From assembly GCA_903871865.1 (NCBI GenBank), contig CAIQIL010000622.1, positions 1 through 5,392 of the forward strand: DNA of 5,392 nt. The letters run 5' to 3'. The stretch comes from an uncultured Burkholderiales bacterium (GTDB lineage: Bacteria; Pseudomonadota; Gammaproteobacteria; Burkholderiales; Burkholderiaceae_C). Below the pieces are notes generated by a model. The model worked only from the letters and a program-made list of their open reading frames with translations. It searched no databases and was not told the DNA's origin. Made by a program: the position numbers and the translations under genes. Of this stretch, positions 1 through 5,392 are shown piece by piece; the first letter of the stretch is position 1; each line of letters opens with the position of its first letter.

Positions 1-2
1 AC

Positions 3-3000
3 TGCGCGCAAACGGCCAGCAGTGGCCAGGTGGCTGCCGGCATCATCGTCAGCTTCGACCGCATCCGCCTGTACAGCGCTGGCGACTACAACAACGACAG
101 GGCCGTTCGCTACGACCTGCCCCATCCCAGCAACCCGCCGAATTTGGCCTACCTGCGCCCACAGGACTTGGTCAATGGTGACCACGCCTCTTGGGGCAAC
201 CCCATTTCGGAAATGGTCGTGCAGGCGCTGGCCTATTTCGCTGGCGACACCCAACTGGGCATTGCTTCGCAGAACTGGCCGCGCGACACCGAGGTGGGCC
301 TGCCCACGCCCAAGCGCGATGGTTCAGGCAGCGTCGTCATCGTGGATCCGCTCGACGATGCCAAGTCGAAAGACCCGGCCACCCAGAGGCTGCGCAGCAG
401 CATGTACGGCAAAGGCATCTGCCGGCCGATGAATGTGCTCGCCATTTCCAGTGGCACGGTCAGCTACGACACCGATGAGCCGGGCAGCAGCGACGACATC
501 TACGACGTGGTGCGCCCGTTTTTCTCGGCCAATGTGGCAGGCGGCGCCACCTTGGCGGGACTGACGGACAAAGTCGGCCAGATCGAGCACATCAACAACA
601 CCGCCCGGTCTGTGGGCTCCAACAACGCCGGCTTCGGTTCCGATTGCACGTCCAAGCAGGTCGGCACGGTCGTCACCGCGGGTCTGGCCAGTGTGGCCGG
701 CGTCTGCCCCGAGGCCCCTGGCATCAAGGGCTCCTATCTGGGCGCGGGTGCGGCTTTCGCGGCCAACACCCATGCCATCCGCGAAATGGGCAACCGTCAG
801 GTCGGTGGCGTCGCTGTGGCCTCGTCCCTGACCGCTGACACTGGCGCCAACGTGCGTCTGGACAAACTGCCGCAGCACGCCTTGCGCGTGAAGTCTTACG
901 CGGCCTCGCTGGCGGGTGGTGTGCCCCGCATCGAGGTGCCCATCGGTAAATCGGGCAAGCAGGTGTACATCACGCCTGAAAGCTCCTGGCACCATGATCG
1001 CTTCACTGACGATCAACTCATGCCGGGCGCGGTGTTGACCTTCAAAGCCTTGGACGTGGGCCGCGACGACAGCACCGACGAGGCCTATGGCTCCTATGTG
1101 GTCACCTGGAACGACGCCCAGTTCGGTGGCGACTACGACATGGACCTGATTGGTTTCATCCGTTGGGAGACCAAGCCGATCGCAGGCAACCCGGGCGCTT
1201 ACGAGCTCAAGGTCCTGACCGATGTGCTGGGGCACGAAGCGGGTGCGCAAGGCTCTCACGGCTACAGCATCATCGGCACGCAAGCCAACCCGGGCGGTAC
1301 TTACCAAGTGGATGGCCGTTACCTGACCCATGGTTCCAACGGTTATGCGAGCAGTTCCATGTGCAGGGACCGCAAGCCATCGCAATCGAGCCCGGAGTCA
1401 GCAGAGTTTGTGCGGCTGTGCAAGTTCAACGATGGGGGCATGGACACGGGCCAGGGGGGGCATGACAGCTTCGCTTGGGCGATGACGCCTGGCGAGGGCA
1501 GCTCCCAGTTCCTGGGCAAGAACGTGGTCTTTGCCGACCAGTACGTGGAGGGGACCAATGTCACCACCACCGTGACGCAGACCTTCCTGGTCAAGGATGG
1601 CGCATCGCCTGTGACCCTGCGTGACCCGCTGTGGTACATCGCCAAATACGGCAGCTTCGACACGGGGGAGAAGCGCACCGAGTTCCATGTGAGCACCGAT
1701 GCCACGCCAGATGAGCCTGGCGCCAATGGTGCATCCACCAACTGGGATTCTCAATCCAATGCCCATGCGGATCAAAGCTGCGTTGGCAGCCAGTGTGCCG
1801 ATGGCGAACCCGATGGGTATTTCCTGGCGCGCCGCCCCGAGTTGCTGGAGCAGCGCCTGCGCCAGTTGTTCAGCGGCCTGACCGCGGCCAGCAACTCGGC
1901 GCCCGCGGTGTCGTCGGCCGAATTGCTGACGGGCTCGTTCAAGTACCGCTCCGAGTTCAGCCGTGACACCTTCAACGGCAATGTGCGCGCCTTTGCGCTC
2001 TTGCCCACTGGACAGTTCAGCACCACAGTGGCCTGGGATGCCAGCGGTAAACTCACCGACGCCGGGAGTTCGCGCAAGATCATCACCCAGGTCGCTGGCG
2101 TCGGAGTGGACTTCGCGCTGGTCAGCGATGGCGCGGACAATGACAGCAACAACGCCTTGCTGCGACCGTTGCTGGGCTTGTCCGCCACGGACACCATCGG
2201 TGCAACCCAGCGCACGGCTGGCATCCGGTTGGTGAATTACATGCGCGGCGACACCAGCTTTGCCGGTACCTTGTTCCGTGCACGTGGTGAGCAGGGCATC
2301 ATGGGCCCGGTGGTGAACTCGACGCCGTGGCTGCAAGACAGCCAGGCGGCCGCACGCTACATCGATACCGACTTTGCCTCGCAGCCCTCCTACCTCGCGT
2401 ACGTGCTGAACAAGGCCGAGATGAGAGACAAAAAGCCTGTGCAGCCCAATGTGCTGTGGGTGGGGTCTTTCGACGGGATGCTGCATGGCTTCAATGCCAA
2501 CACGGGCGACCCCATCCTGTCGTTTGTGCCTGGCGCGCTGCTGGGGCAGCTTGGCGGTGCCTTGGCGCGCTCGACGTCCGATCCCAAGCCCTTGATGGAC
2601 GGCAGTCCCTACACGGCCGATGTGCTGGTCCCGCGTGTCTCGACCGCAACAGGTGGCGCAAGCACCGAATGGCGCACCTACCTGTTCAGCTCGCTGGGCC
2701 GTGGCGGTCGCGCGGTGTTTGCATTGGACGTCACCTACCCCGCCAGCCTGGCTGGCCGCGCACCAGCCAGTATCGTCAAGTGGTCCTTCACGGCCGACGA
2801 CGACAGGGACCTGGGCTTCAACCTGATCGACCCCGTGCGCAGCAGCGTGTCGGGACAGGCATCGCAGGTGGTTTACCTCAACAACGGGCGCTTTGGCGTG
2901 TTGCAGCCCAACGGTTACCGTTCAGAAGGTGGGCGCGCGGTGTTGTTCATCCTGAATGCTGCGGGGCCCGGCACGGGCGCCTGGCGCAAGCCCGTCAGCG

Positions 3001-4124
3001 GCGATCCGGGCAATTACGTGGCGCTGACCACCAGCACCACCGACAGCAACAATGGCCTCATGGGCGTGACCTGGGCTGACCTCGACAACAACGGCACGGC
3101 CGACATCGCCTATGGCACCGACCTCAAGGGGCAGGTGTGGCGTTTCGATTTGCGCTCTGCCAACCCCGCGGAGTGGGGTGTTGCCTTGATCTCGCCTGCG
3201 CAGGCGTCGGTGTCCGCCAACAGCCGCTCGGGTCTGCCCCTGTTCTCGGCGAAGGATGGCAGCAACAAGGTCTTGCCCATCACCACAGCGCCGGCGCTGA
3301 CCTTCCCGTCCTTTGGCGGCATCATGGTGAGCTTCGGCACGGGGCGCGCCATCGAGGCTGGCGACTTCCCGGACTTCGCGCGCGCGCAGCGCTTCTTCAC
3401 CGTCTGGGACCGCGGCAGCTACAGCCGCACCGTGCTCGGGGGGGAGGTCCAGGACACCATGTTCCCGGCGCCCACCACTGGCGGCAATGAACTGCCTGAC
3501 CTAGGCGGCACCAAGGTCAAGCCAGGCACCGGCACCGCCACAAGCGCAGGCACCTCGGTCAGCACCTTCGTGCGCCGTGTGGCCGTGCGCGAAACCACAG
3601 GTGCCGACGCTGGCCAGGTCTTCATCGCGCAGCTCAATGAGGACGGTACCGTGAAGCGCGATGCCAGCGGCAAAGCCGTGCCGCTGGGCGCCACCGATGT
3701 GGCGCCGCGCTTCGACCCGACCGTCAACGACGGTTGGTATTTCGAGTTGCCCTCGGCCAGCGATGCGGGCGAGGCGCTCATCAGCTCCCCCGTCAGCCGC
3801 TTGAATTTCGTGCTGTTCACCACCGTGCGAGGCAAATCGGCCGATGAGCTGAGCCAGTCTTGCGGCAGCGGCCCACAAGGCTCCTTGTTCGTGCTCAGCC
3901 CGATCAATGGCTTGCCCATCCGCAACATCCTGGTGGATGGCCGCAACCTGTTGGCGGTGGACGTGAACGACCAGAAGTTGCTGGCGGTGCGAGATGGCTC
4001 CGATGGCAGCACGGGCCTCAACCGCACCCGCGTGGTCGGTGACACCGAGAACCGCGAGCTGCAGACGCCTGCGACCAACTTGCGCGTGCAGTGGCGCGAA
4101 ATCCCTGGCCTCAAAACCAAGTGA
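3..4124 (+). CDS. pilY1: PilY1-family type IV pilus tip adhesin / biogenesis factor, 5'-truncated by the window edge
   Basis: PilY1 (PilC in Neisseria) is a secreted protein at the pilus tip that promotes pilus extension, counters retraction and mediates adhesion. The frame is open from base 3, so the start and signal peptide lie upstream; the GTG at 30 is only an internal valine codon. Counting residues from that codon, family landmarks appear in order: a 'WGNPISEM...ALAYFAG' segment (residues 56-71), a degenerate VWA-like strand after C131, 'GGDYDMD' (nt 1128-1148), '[12 protein letters not shown]' (532-543), '[17 protein letters not shown]' (from 594), RGD (739-741), then the C-terminal beta-propeller from about 806 ('[14 protein letters not shown]'). 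A nine-residue calcium loop, D-L-D-N-N-G-T-A-D, is at 1017-1025. The C-terminus contains the typical 'WREI'. At more than 1370 residues without its N-terminus it is longer than P. aeruginosa PilY1 (about 1160). It carries at least nine cysteines. No frameshift or internal stop is seen. The family call is very safe; adhesion specificity cannot be read from sequence. Confidence 0.95.
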   Translation, partial: CAQTASSGQVAAGIIVSFDRIRLYSAGDYNNDRAVRYDLPHPSNPPNLAYLRPQDLVNGDHASWGNPISEMVVQALAYFAGDTQLGIASQNWPRDTEVGLPTPKRDGSGSVVIVDPLDDAKSKDPATQRLRSSMYGKGICRPMNVLAISSGTVSYDTDEPGSSDDIYDVVRPFFSANVAGGATLAGLTDKVGQIEHINNTARSVGSNNAGFGSDCTSKQVGTVVTAGLASVAGVCPEAPGIKGSYLGAGAAFAANTHAIREMGNRQVGGVAVASSLTADTGANVRLDKLPQHALRVKSYAASLAGGVPRIEVPIGKSGKQVYITPESSWHHDRFTDDQLMPGAVLTFKALDVGRDDSTDEAYGSYVVTWNDAQFGGDYDMDLIGFIRWETKPIAGNPGAYELKVLTDVLGHEAGAQGSHGYSIIGTQANPGGTYQVDGRYLTHGSNGYASSSMCRDRKPSQSSPESAEFVRLCKFNDGGMDTGQGGHDSFAWAMTPGEGSSQFLGKNVVFADQYVEGTNVTTTVTQTFLVKDGASPVTLRDPLWYIAKYGSFDTGEKRTEFHVSTDATPDEPGANGASTNWDSQSNAHADQSCVGSQCADGEPDGYFLARRPELLEQRLRQLFSGLTAASNSAPAVSSAELLTGSFKYRSEFSRDTFNGNVRAFALLPTGQFSTTVAWDASGKLTDAGSSRKIITQVAGVGVDFALVSDGADNDSNNALLRPLLGLSATDTIGATQRTAGIRLVNYMRGDTSFAGTLFRARGEQGIMGPVVNSTPWLQDSQAAARYIDTDFASQPSYLAYVLNKAEMRDKKPVQPNVLWVGSFDGMLHGFNANTGDPILSFVPGALLGQLGGALARSTSDPKPLMDGSPYTADVLVPRVSTATGGASTEWRTYLFSSLGRGGRAVFALDVTYPASLAGRAPASIVKWSFTADDDRDLGFNLIDPVRSSVSGQASQVVYLNNGRFGVLQPNGYRSEGGRAVLFILNAAGPGTGAWRKPVSGDPGNYVALTTSTTDSNNGLMGVTWADLDNNGTADIAYGTDLKGQVWRFDLRSANPAEWGVALISPAQASVSANSRSGLPLFSAKDGSNKVLPITTAPALTFPSFGGIMVSFGTGRAIEAGDFPDFARAQRFFTVWDRGSYSRTVLGGEVQDTMFPAPTTGGNELPDLGGTKVKPGTGTATSAGTSVSTFVRRVAVRETTGADAGQVFIAQLNEDGTVKRDASGKAVPLGATDVAPRFDPTVNDGWYFELPSASDAGEALISSPVSRLNFVLFTTVRGKSADELSQSCGSGPQGSLFVLSPINGLPIRNILVDGRNLLAVDVNDQKLLAVRDGSDGSTGLNRTRVVGDTENRELQTPATNLRVQWREIPGLKTK
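1454..1460 (+). repeat. G7 homopolymer tract inside pilY1
   Basis: Seven consecutive G bases span the codons for Q475, G476 and G477 (counted from base 30). Gain of one G would give a TGA at 1463-1465 almost at once; loss of one G would give a TGA at 1483-1485. Either would remove the whole propeller. The tract and the stops are read directly; any switching role is inference. Confidence 0.6.
3078..3104 (+). other. Predicted Ca2+-binding loop in the PilY1 beta-propeller
   Basis: These nine codons read D-L-D-N-N-G-T-A-D, an EF-hand-like D-x-D-x-N-G-x-x-D loop, followed by '[16 protein letters not shown]', a propeller blade strand. The crystallised C-terminal domain of P. aeruginosa PilY1 has a nine-residue calcium loop (residues 851-859) whose occupancy controls pilus extension versus retraction. 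The spacing and acidic residues match here, so calcium control is likely conserved. This is inferred by motif, without a structure. Confidence 0.8.
3438..3444 (+). repeat. Second G7 homopolymer tract inside pilY1
   Basis: Seven G bases cover two glycine codons and the first base of a glutamate codon (G1137, G1138, E1139 counted from base 30). Gain of one G would bring in the TGA at 3488-3490, and loss of one G the TAG at 3502-3504. Either would cut off about the last 200 residues of PilY1. The stops are read directly; a regulatory role is inference. Confidence 0.55.
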
Positions 4125-4144
4125 ACCCCATCGACGAGCCTGTG

Positions 4145-4639
4145 ATGCATTTGCGCCTCCCCAACATGTCGGCCCGTCCAGCCCAGCGCGGCTTCACCCT
4201 CATCGAGTTGATGATCGTGGTGGCCGTGGTCGGCATCCTGGCCGCCGTGGCCTACCCGTCGTACACCGAGTACGTGGCGCGCGGGCACCGCAGCGATCTC
4301 AAGACCCAGATGGCGGCAGCCCAGCAGTGGCTGGAGCGGCACTACAGCGCCACGTACGTGTACGGCACATCGACGGACAGCGATACCGGCAACACGGGCT
4401 TCAACGCCCAGCCTTTCGTGCGCAGCCCGGTCCAGGGCAGCGTGCGCTATGACCTGTCGCTCGTGGTGGCGACCAGTGGGCAGACTTACACCCTGACGGC
4501 GACCCGCAACACCACCGGGAGCATGAAAAGCGACCCCTGTGGCGACCTGTCCGTCACGAACACCGGGGTGAAATCGGTGGCCCACCAAGGTGCCCGTTAC
4601 GCCGATGCGGCGGCGGCGCTGGACGCCTGCTGGAACTGA
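4145..4639 (+). CDS. pilE: PilE-type type IV minor pilin (class III signal peptide)
   Basis: This encodes a prepilin of 164 aa. PilD-type prepilin peptidase should cut after G16 in '[12 protein letters not shown]', leaving a mature pilin of about 148 aa that starts with F and has the key Glu at mature position 5 (E21). Residues 17-37 form the hydrophobic helix that serves as membrane anchor and filament core. The globular domain has the order typical of PilE/ComP-like pilins: 'FVRSPVQG', a 'YTLTATRN' strand, then '[13 protein letters not shown]' and a terminal 'CWN'. C132 and C162 likely form the C-terminal disulfide loop. The gene starts 20 bases after pilY1, and pilY1-pilE is a familiar order in minor-pilin clusters. 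ATG 4145 was chosen for its 16-residue leader and a weak ACGAG about 7 bases upstream. Alternatives are GTG 4121, which overlaps the pilY1 stop, and ATG 4166, with a 9-residue leader. A minor pilin is more likely than a major one from context. Confidence 0.88.
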   Translation: MHLRLPNMSARPAQRGFTLIELMIVVAVVGILAAVAYPSYTEYVARGHRSDLKTQMAAAQQWLERHYSATYVYGTSTDSDTGNTGFNAQPFVRSPVQGSVRYDLSLVVATSGQTYTLTATRNTTGSMKSDPCGDLSVTNTGVKSVAHQGARYADAAAALDACWN

Positions 4640-4641
4640 GG
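4637..4641 (+). promoter_or_regulatory. Ribosome binding site overlapping the pilE stop codon
   Basis: TGAGG includes the pilE stop codon and lies five bases before the ATG at 4647. It fixes the start of the downstream TonB-like gene and suggests that its translation is coupled to that of pilE. Confidence 0.65.
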
Positions 4642-4646
4642 TCGAC

Positions 4647-5315
4647 ATGGCCGTCGCCGTTTCGTCGCGGGAAGGGCGATCGCAGCTCGCCGTGGGGCGC
4701 TGGTTTGCGCGTCGGTCGAGCCCGGTTTTGGCAGTGGCAGGGCTGGTTGCGTGTGGCCTCCATGTGGTCTTGTGGTGGGGGTGGACCCATCAGGGATGGA
4801 CAGGGGCGAAAGCCGGGGTGGCATCCACGGCGACAGCGGCGGTTCATGTCCGTTTGGGCTCGCCCCGCGACACCCACGACCCCGTGGGCCCGACGACCAT
4901 GCACGCCGACGCCCCAGTGCGTGCGCAGGCAACAGCCGGCGCGTCCCCGAACCAGGGGGCTGACCGTTCGCATCCCGAGGGCACGCGCGCATCGGAGGGC
5001 CCCCAGTGGTTGACAGGCCGCTATGCGCCTGCTGACACGCTGGACCAAAGCCCGCGCCCCGAGTTGGGCTGGTTCCTGGACGAAGACGTGCTGGCACCCT
5101 TGCCGCATGGCAGCATGCTGGTACAGCTGTGGGTCTCTGCCGAAGGCCGCATCGACCGCGCCGAGTTGCTGCGTGCCGAGCCTGCGGGCGATTGGGCCTT
5201 GCGCGCCTTGGCGCCCTTGCCGGGCACGCCCATGCGCCCAGGTGTGCGCGACGGCCGCCCCGTGGCGGCCACCCTCGTGGTAGAACTGGTGTCAGACAAC
5301 GAGCGCTTCCGTTGA
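4647..5315 (+). CDS. Inner-membrane-anchored protein with TonB-like C-terminal domain
   Basis: This encodes 222 aa with the layout of a small TonB-family protein: a short basic cytoplasmic N-terminus, one membrane segment at about residues 26-46, a low-complexity Ala/Thr/Pro-rich linker to about 130, and a C-terminal alpha/beta domain. The domain shows the pattern 'VQLWVSAEGRIDRAELL' (159-175), 'DWALRALAPLPGTPMRPG' and 'DGRPVAATLVVEL', the strand-helix-strand order of TonB C-terminal domains. In TonB the membrane helix carries Ser and His four residues apart. Here His39 is present but the Ser position is Ala35, and no clear 'YP' motif is seen, so true energy transduction through ExbB/ExbD is uncertain. 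No exbB or exbD lies in the window. ATG 4647 is preferred because of the ribosome binding site; the frame is open back to ATG 4590, but that start would overlap pilE. The gene is seven bases behind pilE and probably co-transcribed. Its partner is unknown. Confidence 0.75.
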   Translation: MAVAVSSREGRSQLAVGRWFARRSSPVLAVAGLVACGLHVVLWWGWTHQGWTGAKAGVASTATAAVHVRLGSPRDTHDPVGPTTMHADAPVRAQATAGASPNQGADRSHPEGTRASEGPQWLTGRYAPADTLDQSPRPELGWFLDEDVLAPLPHGSMLVQLWVSAEGRIDRAELLRAEPAGDWALRALAPLPGTPMRPGVRDGRPVAATLVVELVSDNERFR

Positions 5316-5317
5316 GC

Positions 5318-5345
5318 GGCCGTGGTGGCTCGCGCCACCGTGGTC
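5318..5345 (+). terminator. GC-rich hairpin after the last gene, possible terminator without a U-tract
   Basis: An inverted repeat starts three bases after the last stop codon. The core GGTGGC/GCCACC pairs around a TCGC loop (5330-5333), and the stem extends to 12 pairs if three G-U wobbles are allowed. No T-run follows, so it is not a canonical intrinsic terminator; it could be a weak terminator or a 3' end stabiliser. The rest of the tail to 5392 shows nothing else recognisable. Confidence 0.45.
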
Positions 5346-5392
5346 AGCCCGGTGCAGCGCTGAGCCGATCACCCGCACCAACACCCACGGCA

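Noticed and set aside
30..32. GTG at 30 as the true start of pilY1
   Set aside because: The frame is open upstream to the window edge, there is no signal peptide after this codon, and PilY1 proteins need one for export.
324..1385. Long antisense reading frame of 353 codons opposite pilY1
   Set aside because: It lies wholly opposite a well-supported pilY1 frame, has a low-complexity Val/Gly/Ala/His/Arg composition and no recognisable domain. Such frames are common opposite GC-rich genes.
1398..2486. Antisense reading frame of 362 codons opposite pilY1
   Set aside because: Shadow of the pilY1 codon pattern, with no motif, no credible ribosome binding site and biased composition.
3377..3387. 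Alternating CG run, possible Z-DNA element
   Set aside because: Only 11 bases and explained by Ala/Arg codons in a GC-rich gene.
4091..4093. GTG at 4091 as the pilE start
   Set aside because: It would overlap pilY1 by 34 bases and give an over-long 34-residue leader before the prepilin peptidase site; later starts fit the family better.
4590..4592. ATG at 4590 as the start of the TonB-like gene
   Set aside because: It would overlap the conserved C-terminal end of pilE by 50 bases, whereas ATG 4647 has a well-placed TGAGG.
3419..4648. Antisense reading frame of 409 codons opposite the end of pilY1 and pilE
   Set aside because: It spans two real genes on the other strand and its composition changes along its length as expected for a shadow; no family features.
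4554..5108. Antisense reading frame opposite the TonB-like gene
   Set aside because: Arg/Pro/Gly/His-rich translation without domains, opposite a gene with a good ribosome binding site and recognisable topology.

Overview
The window reads as part of a type IV pilus minor-pilin/tip-adhesin operon from a GC-rich proteobacterium. The high GC, strong G/C at third codon positions and the style of the PilY1 and PilE sequences point to a betaproteobacterium, most likely Burkholderiales (Comamonadaceae-like). That placement is inference from sequence style, not a database result. All three supported genes lie on the + strand and together fill nearly the whole window.

Layout: (1) Bases 3-4124 hold the 3' part of a very long pilY1 gene, 1373 codons before the stop, with its start outside the window. 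(2) After a 20-base gap, 4145-4639 encodes a PilE-type type IV (minor) pilin of 164 aa with a classic prepilin peptidase site. (3) After a 7-base gap, 4647-5315 encodes a 222-aa membrane-anchored protein with a TonB-like C-terminal domain. (4) Bases 5316-5392 are a short non-coding tail that begins with a strong GC hairpin, a possible end of the transcript. No tRNA, rRNA, CRISPR array, insertion sequence or internal promoter is visible.

How they fit together: PilY1 is the large, calcium-responsive pilus tip protein, and the PilE-type minor pilin belongs to the small pilin complex that primes pilus assembly and carries PilY1 to the tip. The TonB-like protein is the unexpected member. It would sit in the inner membrane with its C-terminal domain in the periplasm, and its role in or near the pilus is unknown.

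I do not see a wholly new system here. The points most worth a second look are the TonB-like gene tightly packed behind pilE, two G7 tracts inside pilY1 where slippage in either direction quickly gives a stop codon (a parallel to Neisseria pilC phase variation), and an RGD tripeptide plus two candidate calcium loops in PilY1.
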